Shown here piece by piece: positions 23,747 to 32,643 of a DNA stretch of 64,000 nt. Both the position numbers and the translations under genes were made by a program. Under the pieces are notes generated by a model that was not told the origin of the DNA, searched no databases, and worked only from the letters and a program-made list of their open reading frames with translations. Source of the DNA: Candidatus Schneewindia gallinarum (GTDB lineage: Bacteria > Bacillota > Clostridia > Oscillospirales > Ruminococcaceae); the NCBI GenBank assembly GCA_904420175.1, contig CAJFUF010000009.1, positions 1 to 64,000 of the forward strand, written 5' to 3'. The stretch's first letter is position 1; the number at the start of each line of letters is the position of its first letter.

Positions 23747-24304
23747 ATGGATATTCCGGTAAACAGCGCGCAGCAGATTGTGGACGAGCTGGGCAATGTT
23801 CTGCTTGAAAAAGTCAGCGTCATGGACGGCAGCGGCCAGATTATTGCCAGCACCGACCCGGAGCGGGTGGGGGAGCTGCACATGGGCGCCCTGCGCATTA
23901 TCAAAAACGACCTTCCCATTTTGGTGGAAAAGGAAAGCATACCGGAAAAGGGGATTCATGCGGGAATTAACCTGCCTGTCCTGTTTGAGGGGAAAATTGC
24001 AGGCGTTGTGGGCGTCACCGGGGACCCGGAAAAGCTGAGCAAGTACGCCGTTGTCATCCAGAAGATGACGGAAATTCTGCTGGCGAACACCTACCAGGAC
24101 CGTCTGCTTGAAAAGGACAAGCGGCGGCAGCCTCCGCTTTTTAACATTTCCGGGGAAATTTCAGGCAGAGCCTGTTTTCCTCCGGGAAAAGTGCGCAAAA
24201 AACGGGGAAACGGCTTTAACCGTTTCCCCGTTTTCGTGTGTGTCCGGCAGGGCGTGCCTACAGGATGCCGGCGCGTTCGGACAGAACTTCAATCTGGCGG
24301 CTGA
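23747..24304 (+). CDS. Truncated CdaR-type sugar-diacid recognition protein
   Basis: Residues 1 to about 125 are the sugar-diacid recognition domain of CdaR-like regulators (VNSAQQIVDELGNVLLEKVSVMD..., PVLFEGKIAGVVGVTGDPEK, YAVVIQKMTEIL). Full CdaR proteins continue for 200 or more residues to a PucR-type helix-turn-helix, which is missing. After about residue 125 the frame turns into basic low-complexity sequence and even runs through a terminator hairpin (24199-24234). So this is a stand-alone sensor domain or a 3'-deleted gene. AAAGGGGG upstream supports translation. The C-terminal ~50 residues are probably not meaningful. Confidence 0.65.
   Translation: MDIPVNSAQQIVDELGNVLLEKVSVMDGSGQIIASTDPERVGELHMGALRIIKNDLPILVEKESIPEKGIHAGINLPVLFEGKIAGVVGVTGDPEKLSKYAVVIQKMTEILLANTYQDRLLEKDKRRQPPLFNISGEISGRACFPPGKVRKKRGNGFNRFPVFVCVRQGVPTGCRRVRTELQSGG
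24199..24234. terminator. Bidirectional terminator between convergent genes
   Basis: 15-bp perfect stem with six-base loop, A4 and T4 at its ends. It also lies inside the tail of the truncated CdaR frame, showing that transcription should stop before that stop codon. Confidence 0.88.
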
Positions 24305-25421
24305 CATCGGCATAGATGCGGTTGCGGGTGCTCTCCCCCCAGATACCCTGTGTAATACCGCGGAAGGTGACCTCCCCCAGCCGGGTCTGCATGTAGCCGC
24401 ACAGCAGTGTCATGGGCATGAACTGCATCAGCGGTGCCACCCAGCTGCGGCCCGCTGCGGGCAGCTGCACCACACAGGCGCCGGGAACAAGCGGCTGCGC
24501 TGCAAAATCGGTGCAGAGGACGGTGGGGCACCCCGCCTCGACGCTGCGGCGGGCGGCGGCAAGGCAGCTTTCCTTTTCCGCACTGTTTTCGGACAGGAAA
24601 AGAACCACCCCGGTCTCGCCCGCCTCCTTCAGCGGCGCCATGGTGTCCATCCAGTCCGCCGGGGAGTAGAGGGCCGCCGGGCGTCCGATGGACTCAATGA
24701 CTTTTGCGCGTGCGAACCACGCCGTGGCGTAATCCGGCCCACAGCCGACCGTGACAAACCGGCTGCGGGTTGCGAAGGCCTCGCTTGCCTGCTCCATCTG
24801 TTCGGTCATGGAGGGGATCAGGGGGCGGTAACTTTCGCAGAAACCGACGATATCCGCGCACAGCGACTCCGCCTGTGCGGCCGTGCAGCGGCCGGCCTGC
24901 TGGGAGAAGCGGATGGCAAGCAGCATCAGCGCCATGGTGCTGGTAAAATAGGTGGAGACGCCGGGCGCCAAATCCCGTTCCGGCATGTTGTGCTTGAGGA
25001 TGTAGTCCACATGCTGTGCAATGGGGGAGGTGGGATTCTCCGTCAGGCCGATGGTGAAAATCCCGTGGCGGCGCGCCGTCTCCATGGCGGCAACGGTGCA
25101 GGCCACCCGCCCGGAAATGCTGATTCCGATGCACAGGGTGTGCGCGGTGTCAAGTGCGGAGAAATCGTAGCCGTAGCACAGGTCCTCCGCGGGCAGCACC
25201 TCCACCGTGATGTCTGTCAGGGTGTGGAAAGCGGGCGTCGCCGCCACTCCCGCGATGTAGGAGTCGCCGCAGCCGGTGCAGAGGACGTGGGTGAAGCGCT
25301 CCATGGATTCGCTTGCGAACAGCCCGTCCAGCTTGTCGCGCAGCTCCTTCATCAGCGGGTCCGCCAGCTCTGCCAGGCTGAGGGACTGTTTGACGGCGGA
25401 AGAAACAGCTTTTTCACTCAT
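24258..25421 (-). CDS. Double SIS-domain phosphosugar isomerase/deglycase-like protein
   Basis: 387 residues, AAGGAGG before the ATG. Two sugar-isomerase (SIS) domains: the first with CTGCGDSYIAG near residue 50 and GISISGRVACTV near 100, the second from about 215 with TVGCGPDYATAW. Arrangement is like the isomerase half of GlmS or FrlB-type deglycases that act on amino-sugar or ketosamine phosphates. It is the last gene of a pfkB-SIS-SIS operon; three bases separate it from the previous gene. Exact substrate unknown. Confidence 0.85.
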   Translation of the reverse strand: MSEKAVSSAVKQSLSLAELADPLMKELRDKLDGLFASESMERFTHVLCTGCGDSYIAGVAATPAFHTLTDITVEVLPAEDLCYGYDFSALDTAHTLCIGISISGRVACTVAAMETARRHGIFTIGLTENPTSPIAQHVDYILKHNMPERDLAPGVSTYFTSTMALMLLAIRFSQQAGRCTAAQAESLCADIVGFCESYRPLIPSMTEQMEQASEAFATRSRFVTVGCGPDYATAWFARAKVIESIGRPAALYSPADWMDTMAPLKEAGETGVVLFLSENSAEKESCLAAARRSVEAGCPTVLCTDFAAQPLVPGACVVQLPAAGRSWVAPLMQFMPMTLLCGYMQTRLGEVTFRGITQGIWGESTRNRIYADVSRQIEVLSERAGIL

Positions 25422-25424
25422 TGC

Positions 25425-26369
25425 TTATACCTCCTTCTGCCGAAGCTCGTGAACGAGCGCTCCGGCTGTCAAAATCTGCCCCAGCGGGGCCATCCAGTGC
25501 TCCGGGGCACTGGGGTGGTGAAGCACCTGCGTGCCCATGGGGAAAATTTCTGCGGGCGCGTCGGTGCAGACAACCAGCGGCCGCTCCATCCGCCGCATGA
25601 CGGTGACAGCCTCCACAATGCGGTTCATGCCGGGGTTCACGCCGGAGGCAAACAGCAGCACGGCCGTGTCGTGGTGCTTGCGCAGGAAGAAGTTGAGATG
25701 GCACCATTCCTCCGCATTTTCACAGTTGGAGAAGCGGTGGGTGGCGCTGATAAGCAGGCGGTTAAAAAATCCCGCAGTGCCAAGCTCGGGACCGAGACCT
25801 ACTGTCTCAAAATCCCGCGCGCCGTCAAGCAGCTGCGCCGCCTGCACAAGCTGGGGCTGAATCGCCCCGCAGGAAAGGGCGGCGGCATCGGCGTAAGCGT
25901 CCATACACGCCCGGCAGGTGTCCACCGCGCTGCTTTCGGCGCCAAGGGCCGCCGCAGTGCGCAGGGCCAGCACAAGCAGGCCGTATACGGCACTGAAATA
26001 ATCCGGAAGCAGCTGCTCCTCCCGGATGGAGAGGGGCAGGTGGAAAAGGCGGACGTCCGACGGGACCGAAGGCATTTCTTGACCGGAGGGGCCGAGCACC
26101 AGCACAACCGTTTTCGAAGAAAGGCGGACGGTTCCGCAGCGGATTTCCTCCATGGTGCAGGCACTGGCTTTCAGGCCGCACAGGCTTTCAAAAGCGGGGC
26201 AGACAGAAAGGGCCGCATCGTGATACTGTCGGTTCCCTGCAAAGACCAGCCTGTCTGCGCCGGAAAAAAACGCGGCATCCGGACCGGAAAGCTCCGGCCG
26301 AAGGCGGCAGTCCTGCAGCATTTGCCGGGCCGCACTGTGCGGCCGGGCGGACATGATGTGCGTTGACAT
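25425..26369 (-). CDS. SIS-domain-like protein, partner of the next gene
   Basis: 314 residues, AAAGGAG before the ATG. The second half (FETVGLGPELGTAGFFNRLL, then NCENAEEWCHLNFFL) matches the second SIS domain of amino-sugar isomerases; the first half is more diverged and lacks the usual Gly-Ser-Gly-x-S loop. It may form a heteromer with the 387-residue SIS protein. Lies 15 bases after the PfkB kinase gene in the same operon. Confidence 0.75.
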   Translation of the reverse strand: MSTHIMSARPHSAARQMLQDCRLRPELSGPDAAFFSGADRLVFAGNRQYHDAALSVCPAFESLCGLKASACTMEEIRCGTVRLSSKTVVLVLGPSGQEMPSVPSDVRLFHLPLSIREEQLLPDYFSAVYGLLVLALRTAAALGAESSAVDTCRACMDAYADAAALSCGAIQPQLVQAAQLLDGARDFETVGLGPELGTAGFFNRLLISATHRFSNCENAEEWCHLNFFLRKHHDTAVLLFASGVNPGMNRIVEAVTVMRRMERPLVVCTDAPAEIFPMGTQVLHHPSAPEHWMAPLGQILTAGALVHELRQKEV

Positions 26370-26384
26370 GGGTTGAACACTCCT

Positions 26385-27347
26385 TTACATGAGATGGTCC
26401 AGCTCCGCCCGCGGCGGAACGGACATGGGCTGCGTGTGGCTGATGGTGTGGGCGGCGCAGCGGTTTCCCCAGCGCACAGCGCGCTCGGCGCTTCCGCCGG
26501 CGCGCATGCAGGCGATAAACCCTGCGTTGAAGGAGTCGCCCGCCCCCACCTTGTGAAGCTGCTGCACCGGAAACAGCGGGAATTCCTGCACCGTGCCGTC
26601 CTGGATAAGCAAAACCGGATGCGCACCGTCCCGGGCAACCACAGCGGCGCCGCTTTCCTTTGCCAGCTGTACGGCGGCCTGCCGGATGGAAAAAACGCCG
26701 GTCATGGTGCCGAGTTCATCCGTACCCGAACCGAAGATGTAGTCGCTCATGGCGGCCACTTCGTAAAACAGTTCTTTTCGCCCCGGCGTAAAACCAAGGG
26801 ACTCCGGACGGATGTTTAAATCGAAGGAGAGGACAGCCCCGTTCTGCTTGCAGCGCCGCAGGAAACGGATAAGCTCCTGTTCATGCTCGCCCTCCCCCTT
26901 CAGGGCAAGGCCGCTGGTGTGGATCCAGCCGCAGCTTTCTGCGTCAAACCGGTCCGTCTCTCCGGCGGTGAAACAACCGTCACAGGCGCCGGCCGGCATC
27001 CAGGGGAACATAATCCGTTCCCCCTGTTCGTCAAGCACCACAATGACGATAAACGTGGCCCCTCCGCCCTGAAGGACCCTGCCGGTGCGCACCCCCTGGC
27101 CTTCCAGCTGTTTTAGCAGCGCCTCTCCATTCCCGTCCGAGCCGACCTTTCCCAAAAGCTCCGGCTGCTCGCCCAGCTTCGCCAGCGCAAGGCAGGTGTT
27201 GGTAACGCTGCCCCCTGGCTGGAAGTCAACATGGGGCGCCTGCGGCGAGCCGCCCGCCTCACACTGTCGGATGGCGGACAGCATCTGGCCGTAGGGAACG
27301 ACAAGGTCCCCGTTGATATCCCCAATACAAAGTAGGCTTTTTTTCAT
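26385..27347 (-). CDS. PfkB-family sugar kinase
   Basis: 320 residues from ATG at 27347 (TGGAGGT upstream). Ribokinase features: GDINGDLVV near the start, PGGSVTNTCLALAKLG near 45, and VGAGDSFNAGF near 275 with the catalytic Asp. As first gene before two SIS proteins, it resembles the FrlD-FrlB logic, in which a kinase phosphorylates a sugar-amine and an SIS enzyme cleaves it. The operon has no transporter. Regulated from a weak -35/TATACT promoter with a palindrome near -42. Confidence 0.9.
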   Translation of the reverse strand: MKKSLLCIGDINGDLVVPYGQMLSAIRQCEAGGSPQAPHVDFQPGGSVTNTCLALAKLGEQPELLGKVGSDGNGEALLKQLEGQGVRTGRVLQGGGATFIVIVVLDEQGERIMFPWMPAGACDGCFTAGETDRFDAESCGWIHTSGLALKGEGEHEQELIRFLRRCKQNGAVLSFDLNIRPESLGFTPGRKELFYEVAAMSDYIFGSGTDELGTMTGVFSIRQAAVQLAKESGAAVVARDGAHPVLLIQDGTVQEFPLFPVQQLHKVGAGDSFNAGFIACMRAGGSAERAVRWGNRCAAHTISHTQPMSVPPRAELDHLM

Positions 27348-27379
27348 TGTGCACCTCCAATCCTGCACGTGATAGAAAA

Positions 27380-27385
27380 AGTATA
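27380..27385 (-). promoter_or_regulatory. -10 box of the pfkB-SIS-SIS operon
   Basis: TATACT on the minus strand with no recognisable -35. The expected start site is near 27373, which puts the centre of the adjacent palindrome at about -42, the usual place for a Crp/Fnr activator. Confidence 0.6.
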
Positions 27386-27404
27386 GCCGGTTTTTCTTGC
27401 GGAG

Positions 27405-27426
27405 TATTATGACTTATGTCATAATA
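27405..27426. promoter_or_regulatory. Perfect palindromic operator for the Crp-family regulator
   Basis: TATTATGAC-TTAT-GTCATAATA: 9-bp perfect arms with a four-base spacer, the geometry of Crp/Fnr sites. It lies between a Crp-family gene and the divergent operon, and it overlaps the CATAAT -10 (27420-27425, with TTGCGG 17 bases upstream) of the regulator itself. Predicted: activation of pfkB, autorepression of the regulator. Confidence 0.8.
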
Positions 27427-27446
27427 GAAAAGAAGGGGATGAGTGG

Positions 27447-28118
27447 ATGATATCGGTCACAAAGCCGGAGGAAATCCGGCGGGGGATTGAGGAACTGAAC
27501 AGGGCGTGCCCTTTTGCGCCGGAGTTGGACGGCTACGCGCCGCGGCTCTGCCTGTTCGAGGCGGGGGAGACGGTGCTTTCCTTTGAAAGCCCGGTGCGTT
27601 ATCTATATCTCGTCGTTACGGGCACCTTGTTTGCCGCCATCCCTAATGCAAACGGGGATTTGCTGCTGCACGTTTTCTGCGGTCCGGGCGACAGCCTGGG
27701 GGAGCTGGAACTGTTCCGGGGCTGCGGCAGCATCTCACAGGTAAAAAGCTACTCCCAGTCGCGGTGCCTGCAAATTGATATCGGGCGGTATCGCCGGAAA
27801 ATGATGGAGGATCCCGCATTTCTTCTCTATCTTGCGGAAAACCTTGCCGTGAAGCTGGAGGGGACGGCGGTCAACAGCGCGCAGAACCTTCTGCTTCCGG
27901 TGGAAAGCAGGCTGGCGCGGCGGATTCTTCTGCAGGAGCATGGCGGCATTTACAGGGAGAACCTGAGTGTGATTACAAAGTTCCTCGGAACCAGCTATCG
28001 GCATCTTCAGCGCTGCCTGGAGGGTATGATAAACAAGGGCTGTCTTGTACGCAGCGCAAGGGGCGTCTACCGGATACAGGACCGTGCGGCGCTGGAACAG
28101 CTGGCAAAAAAGGACTGA
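27447..28118 (+). CDS. Crp/Fnr-family transcriptional regulator
   Basis: 223 residues, AAGGGGA before the ATG. N-terminal cyclic-nucleotide-type beta-barrel (about 30-125; FEAGETVLSFESPVRYLYLVVTG, then GDSLGELELFRG), long dimer helix, and C-terminal winged helix (about 150-215) with LSVITKFLGTSYRHLQRCLEGM as recognition helix region. No Cys cluster for iron-sulfur is seen, so it is not Fnr. YeiL-like members lack a known ligand. Divergent from the pfkB-SIS-SIS operon, which it probably controls through the shared palindrome. Confidence 0.9.
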   Translation: MISVTKPEEIRRGIEELNRACPFAPELDGYAPRLCLFEAGETVLSFESPVRYLYLVVTGTLFAAIPNANGDLLLHVFCGPGDSLGELELFRGCGSISQVKSYSQSRCLQIDIGRYRRKMMEDPAFLLYLAENLAVKLEGTAVNSAQNLLLPVESRLARRILLQEHGGIYRENLSVITKFLGTSYRHLQRCLEGMINKGCLVRSARGVYRIQDRAALEQLAKKD

Positions 28119-28126
28119 AATTAAAA

Positions 28127-28152
28127 GGGGCCGCGGCGTTCGCCGCGGCCCC
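28127..28152. terminator. Shared terminator hairpin
   Basis: 12-bp perfect GC stem with TT loop. On the minus strand TTTTAATTTC follows, so it best serves thrS; the plus side lacks a T-run. Confidence 0.75.
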
Positions 28153-28163
28153 TCCCGTCTTTG

Positions 28164-30101
28164 TCAGTTGATGGCTCTTGTCTCAATTTCCTCTTTAATC
28201 TTGGCAATGAAGTCCTGCGCGCTCATGCTGCCGAGGTCGCCGTCCTTTCTGCTTCTGACGGAAACCGTCCGGTTCTCCAGCTCCTTGTCGCCGAGAATAA
28301 GCATATAGGGCACCTTTTCCAGCTGCGCCTCGCGGATGCGGTAGCCGATCTTCTCGTTTCTCGCATCCACCTCTGCGCGGATTCCCGCCTTTTTCAGCAC
28401 TGCGCACAGCTCGTACGCAGGGTCGGACAGCCGCTCGCTGATGGGCAGCACCGTAACCTGTGTGGGGGATAACCAGGTGGGCAGGGCGCCGGCATATTTC
28501 TCAAGCAGCATGGCCAGTGTGCGCTCGTAGCAGCCGACGGAGGTACGGTGGATGATGTAGGGATATTTTTTCTCCCCATCCGCATCGGTGTAGGTCATGC
28601 CGAAACGCTCCGCCAGGAAGGGGTCGATCTGCACGGTGATCAGGGTGTCCTCCTTGCCGTGCACGTTTTTGGCCTGAATGTCCAGCTTCGGGCCGTAGAA
28701 GGCGGCCTCGCCCTTCTCCTCCGTGTAATCGATGTTCAGGTCGTCCAGAATCTTCCGCATGATGTCCTGCGTGCGCTCCCAAGTCTCCGGGTCATCGATG
28801 TATTTCGCCTTGTCATCCGGATCCCACTTGGAGAAGCGGTAGGTCAAATCCTCATCAAGGCCAAGGGTGCGCATGCAGTAGTGGATGAGGTTGACAACAC
28901 CGGCAAACTCCTCCTCCAGCTGGTCGGGCCGCAGGATTAAGTGGCCCTCGCTGATGGTGAACTGGCGCAGACGGATAAGCCCGTGCATCTCACCGCTGGC
29001 CTCATTACGGAACAGGGTGGACGTCTCGCCGTAGCGGATGGGCAGATCCCGGTAGGAGTGCATGTCGTTGAGGTAGATCATGTACTGGAAGGGGCAGGTC
29101 ATGGGCCGCAGGGCGTAGACCTCGTCGTCCTTCTCCTCGTCCCCGATGACAAACATGCCTTCCTTATAATGCTCCCAGTGGCCGGACAGCTTGTATAAAT
29201 CGCTTTTTGCCATGAAGGGGGTCTTGGTCAGCACGTAGCCGCGCCGCTGCTCCTCATCCTCCACAAAGCGCTGCAGCAGCTGCACCACCCGTGCGCCCTT
29301 GGGCATTAACAGCGCCAGGCCCTGACCGATGCAGTCCACGGTGGTGAAGTATTTTAACTGCCGGCCAATAATGTTGTGGTCGCGCTTCTTCATCTCCTCC
29401 TGCTGCTTCAGGTACTGCTCCATCTCGTCCGCCTTTGTAAAGGCCGTGCCGTATACCCGGCACAGCTGCTCGCGGTTCGCATCCCCGCGCCAGTAGGCGC
29501 CGGTGCACTGGGTCAGCTTGAAGGCCTTGACCTGGGAGGCGTTCATCAGATGGGGGCCGCGGCACAGGTCGGTGAAGCCCGCCAGCCGGTAGAAGGACAG
29601 GGGCTGTCCGTCGTCATTTAGCTCCTCAATCAGCTCCAGCTTGAAGGGTTCGTCCTTCATCAGCTCCTTTGCTTCCTCCACGGACAGCTCAAACCGCTCG
29701 ACGGGGGCGCCCGCCTTGACAATGCGCTTCATCTCATTTTCAATTTTTGTTAAATCCTCCATGGTAAAGGGCTTCTCCACCTGGAAGTCGTAGTAGAAGC
29801 CGGTTGCCGTGGCCGGGCCGATGGCAATTTTCGCCTCCGGGTACAGCTTTTTAACGGCTGCGGCCATCAGGTGGGAGGCGGTGTGACGGAACGCCCGCTT
29901 GCCCTCCTCATTTTCAAAGGTGAGAATCTGCAGATGGCAGTCGTGGTCGATAACCGTGCGCAGATCCACGACCTGGCCGTCCACCACGGCGGCCACGGCG
30001 GCCTTTTTCAGCCCCTGGGACAGCCCCCCGGCGATGTCGATAATGCTTTTTGGCGCGTCCAGTGACAGGACGCTGCCGTCTTTCAGTGTGACTTGAATCA
30101 T
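28164..30101 (-). CDS. thrS: Threonyl-tRNA synthetase
   Basis: 645 residues, full length. TGS domain at 1-62, editing domain around 65-225 with HTASHLMAAA, class II catalytic core with motif 2 FRNEASGEMHGLIRLRQF near 360 and motif 3 TSVGCYERTLAMLLEKYAG, then the anticodon-binding domain. Charges tRNA-Thr in the cytosol. AAAGGAGG precedes the ATG. Controlled by a T-box leader just upstream. Confidence 0.98.
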   Translation of the reverse strand: MIQVTLKDGSVLSLDAPKSIIDIAGGLSQGLKKAAVAAVVDGQVVDLRTVIDHDCHLQILTFENEEGKRAFRHTASHLMAAAVKKLYPEAKIAIGPATATGFYYDFQVEKPFTMEDLTKIENEMKRIVKAGAPVERFELSVEEAKELMKDEPFKLELIEELNDDGQPLSFYRLAGFTDLCRGPHLMNASQVKAFKLTQCTGAYWRGDANREQLCRVYGTAFTKADEMEQYLKQQEEMKKRDHNIIGRQLKYFTTVDCIGQGLALLMPKGARVVQLLQRFVEDEEQRRGYVLTKTPFMAKSDLYKLSGHWEHYKEGMFVIGDEEKDDEVYALRPMTCPFQYMIYLNDMHSYRDLPIRYGETSTLFRNEASGEMHGLIRLRQFTISEGHLILRPDQLEEEFAGVVNLIHYCMRTLGLDEDLTYRFSKWDPDDKAKYIDDPETWERTQDIMRKILDDLNIDYTEEKGEAAFYGPKLDIQAKNVHGKEDTLITVQIDPFLAERFGMTYTDADGEKKYPYIIHRTSVGCYERTLAMLLEKYAGALPTWLSPTQVTVLPISERLSDPAYELCAVLKKAGIRAEVDARNEKIGYRIREAQLEKVPYMLILGDKELENRTVSVRSRKDGDLGSMSAQDFIAKIKEEIETRAIN

Positions 30102-30134
30102 TGTGTGGTTCCTCCTTTAAACTCTGCGGGAGAA

Positions 30135-30381
30135 GAATAAAAAAGCCGCTTCACCCCGCTGTGCTTACGGGGTGAAGCGGCTGCTCCACGGTTCCACCCG
30201 AATTGCCGGTAAAAAACCGGCCACTCAAGAAACGGGGATAACGGCCCGACGCCGGCGCAGTTCTCTGCGCGCTCCAAGGTGGTATCCGGCCTCCGCCGCG
30301 CAGGGCCGGTCCCAGCCTGATTGCCGTCCCCTCTCTGTGCGCGGTGATGGATGCGGACATGTCCTTTTCATCACTTTATCG
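30135..30381 (-). promoter_or_regulatory. T-box leader of thrS
   Basis: The minus strand carries the T-box core GGGTGGAACCGTGGAGCA (about 30199-30182) followed by a 13-bp terminator stem (30181-30169 with 30157-30145) and a T-rich run. Upstream stem I sequence includes AGAGAGG and a GGGACCGG segment in which ACC (Thr) could be the specifier. Core and terminator are clear; the specifier is tentative. Confidence 0.9.
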
Positions 30382-30386
30382 TGCTT

Positions 30387-30415
30387 AGTGTACACCGGAA
30401 GGCCGCATCTGTCAA
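30387..30415 (-). promoter_or_regulatory. Promoter of the thrS leader
   Basis: TTGACA (30415-30410), 17-base spacer, TACACT (30392-30387). Confidence 0.85.
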
Positions 30416-30499
30416 GTATCTCCCCATGATTATGGTGTGAAGAAAAAGCGTCTGCGCCCGCATTTTTATGCAAAAGGTAGAAAGAGACTTGGAAAAATC

Positions 30500-30528
30500 T
30501 TGACAGTGTGGTGAAAATCCTATAAAAT
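30500..30528 (+). promoter_or_regulatory. Promoter of rny
   Basis: TTGACA (30500-30505), 17-base spacer, TAAAAT (30523-30528). Confidence 0.85.
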
Positions 30529-30623
30529 GAGATTGATTGTTTAATGTATATCCGGAGAAGATCTTTCCGGCCGATATATTTGACAAACACCCATTTCAAA
30601 CCCCAGAAGGAGGTTTCATATAC

Positions 30624-32183
30624 ATGCCGTTTGGTCCAATTATAACACCCATTGTCTTCGGTGTGGGGGCAGTGGTTCTTGCCGTTGTGGCTTTTTTCCT
30701 TGGCGGCATCTACAGAAAGAAAGTGGCGGAAGCCGAACTTGGCAGTGCGGAGCAGGAGGCCCGCAGAATTGTTTCCGAGGCGATTAAAACCGCGGAGGTG
30801 AAAAAGAAGGAGTCCATGGTGGAGGCGAAGGAGGAAATCTACCGCCTTCGCAATGAATTTGAAAAGGACTCCAAGGAGCGGCGCAACGAGATCCAGCGCC
30901 AGGAAAAGCGGATTCAGCAGAAGGAGGAGTCCATCGACCGCAAAAACGAGAACCTCGAAAAAAAGGAAGAAGCGCTCTCGGGAAAGCTGCGTGAGGCGGA
31001 CAGGAAGCTGGACGAGATCGAGTCCCTGAAAAAAGGGCAGATGGAAATGCTGGAGCGGATTTCCGGCTTCTCTATCGAGCAGGCGAAGGAACACCTTCTC
31101 GGCATGCTGGACAGCGAGCTTGTCCATGAAAAGGCGGTAAAAATCGCCAGCTTTGAAGATCAGCTTAAGGAGGAGGCGGAGGAGAGGGCCCGGAACATCA
31201 TTTCCCTCGCCATTACGCGCTGTGCGGCGGATCACGTCAGTGAGGCCACCGTGTCTGTCGTCCAGCTCCCCTCTGATGAGATGAAGGGCCGCATCATCGG
31301 CCGCGAGGGACGCAACATCCGCGCGATTGAGACGCTGACGGGTGTGGACCTTATTATTGACGACACGCCGGAGGCCATTACGCTGTCCTCCTTCGATCCG
31401 GTCCGCCGTGAGGTGGCCCGGGTGGCGCTGGAGAAGCTGATTGTGGACGGACGGATCCATCCCGCCCGCATTGAGGAGACGGTGGAGAAGGCCCGCCGCG
31501 AGGTGGATGCCGTCATTAAAAAAGAGGGCGAGCGTGCTGTCATGTCCACCGGGCTGCGGGGCATCCATCCGGAACTGAGCAAGATTCTCGGCCGGCTGCG
31601 CTTCCGCACCAGCTACGGGCAGAACGTGCTGGATCACTCGCTGGAGGTCTCCAACCTGGCGGGTATCATGGCAAGCGAACTGGGCCTCAACCCCACGCTG
31701 GCCAAGCGCGCGGGCCTGCTGCATGATTTGGGCAAGGCGCTGGATCATGAAATTGAGGGCTCCCACGTGGATATCGGTGTGGAGTACGCAAAGAAATATA
31801 AGGAAAGCGAAGAGGTGCTGCACGCCATCAAGGCGCATCACGGCGACGTGGAGCCGCAGACGGTGGAGGCGTGCCTTGTTATGGCCGCCGACGCCATTTC
31901 CGCCGCACGCCCCGGTGCACGGCGCGAAAACCTGGAAAACTACATCAAGCGCCTGCAAAAGCTGGAGGAGATTGCCGACAGCTTCCCCGGCGTGGAAAGC
32001 TGTTACGCCATTCAGGCGGGCCGCGAAATCCGCGTCATGGTCAAGCCCGAGGTGCTGGGCGACGATCAGATGGTGCTGACGGCAAGGGAGATTGCCAAGC
32101 GCATCGAGGAGGAGATGGACTACCCCGGACAAATCAAGGTCAATCTCGTCCGCGAAAGCAGGGCAGTGGACTACGCAAAATAA
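30624..32183 (+). CDS. rny: Ribonuclease Y
   Basis: 519 residues from ATG at 30624 after AGAAGGAGG; the open frame starts earlier in the leader. N-terminal membrane helix (about 8-28), long Glu/Lys-rich coiled coil (30-200), KH RNA-binding domain with [10 protein letters not shown] (about 220), and HD domain with [12 protein letters not shown] (about 360). Membrane-attached endonuclease that starts mRNA decay. Length and domain order are standard. Confidence 0.98.
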   Translation: MPFGPIITPIVFGVGAVVLAVVAFFLGGIYRKKVAEAELGSAEQEARRIVSEAIKTAEVKKKESMVEAKEEIYRLRNEFEKDSKERRNEIQRQEKRIQQKEESIDRKNENLEKKEEALSGKLREADRKLDEIESLKKGQMEMLERISGFSIEQAKEHLLGMLDSELVHEKAVKIASFEDQLKEEAEERARNIISLAITRCAADHVSEATVSVVQLPSDEMKGRIIGREGRNIRAIETLTGVDLIIDDTPEAITLSSFDPVRREVARVALEKLIVDGRIHPARIEETVEKARREVDAVIKKEGERAVMSTGLRGIHPELSKILGRLRFRTSYGQNVLDHSLEVSNLAGIMASELGLNPTLAKRAGLLHDLGKALDHEIEGSHVDIGVEYAKKYKESEEVLHAIKAHHGDVEPQTVEACLVMAADAISAARPGARRENLENYIKRLQKLEEIADSFPGVESCYAIQAGREIRVMVKPEVLGDDQMVLTAREIAKRIEEEMDYPGQIKVNLVRESRAVDYAK

Positions 32184-32197
32184 AGCAGGAAATGCAC

Positions 32198-32230
32198 AGC
32201 CGGGACGGTATGAAACATGCCGCCCCGGCT
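32198..32230 (+). terminator. Terminator of rny
   Basis: About 11-bp stem with one mismatch (AGCCGGG.../...CCCGGCT) and a TTTTTG tail. Confidence 0.75.
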
Positions 32231-32257
32231 TTTTGTTTTGAAAGGAGGGGGACGGCG

Positions 32258-32509
32258 TTGGAACGCCTGACCAGAAAGACACAGCAGGGGTATGAGGTGC
32301 AGGACACGGCAGCCGCAGTCCTGCGCCTGGCGCAGTTTGAGAATTTTTATGACGGCCTGACGGACGAGCAGCGCACGCTGGCGGAAAAGCTTGCGGCACT
32401 GAAAGCGCAGGGGAAAAAGAACTCTGTGCAGTTCCGCCAGCTACTGAGCCGGAAGATGGAACTGAGCAGCATGTTGATACTGTTAAAAACGTATGGTATT
32501 GGGGAGTAA
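32258..32509 (+). CDS. Small conserved protein, phage-associated type
   Basis: 83 residues from a TTG start preceded by AAAGGAGGGGG. Begins ERLTRKTQQGYEV, contains LAQFENFYDGLT, and ends with a helical LLILLKTYGIGE-type tail. From memory, such proteins are common in clostridial phages and in their hosts. No role is known. The TTG start is chosen from spacing; the frame is open far upstream inside the antisense-free part of rny. Confidence 0.6.
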   Translation: MERLTRKTQQGYEVQDTAAAVLRLAQFENFYDGLTDEQRTLAEKLAALKAQGKKNSVQFRQLLSRKMELSSMLILLKTYGIGE

Positions 32510-32549
32510 GGGGCAAAGAAATTTTCTGATGCGGAGTATTGGAATACCG

Positions 32550-32578
32550 TTGTAATTTAGGGGAAAGTAGGCTACAAT
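32550..32578 (+). promoter_or_regulatory. Promoter of the Ser-rich SGNH gene
   Basis: TTGTAA (32550-32555), 17-base spacer, TACAAT (32573-32578). Confidence 0.75.
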
Positions 32579-32643
32579 AAAGAACAGTCACGCCCTGCAC
32601 GGCGCGGCAGAAAAGCAAGCACCAGGAAAAGAGGAAATCGGTC

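Noticed and set aside
24108..26366. 752-codon plus-strand open frame
   Set aside because: Antisense to the two SIS genes; composition is low-complexity and no domain is seen.
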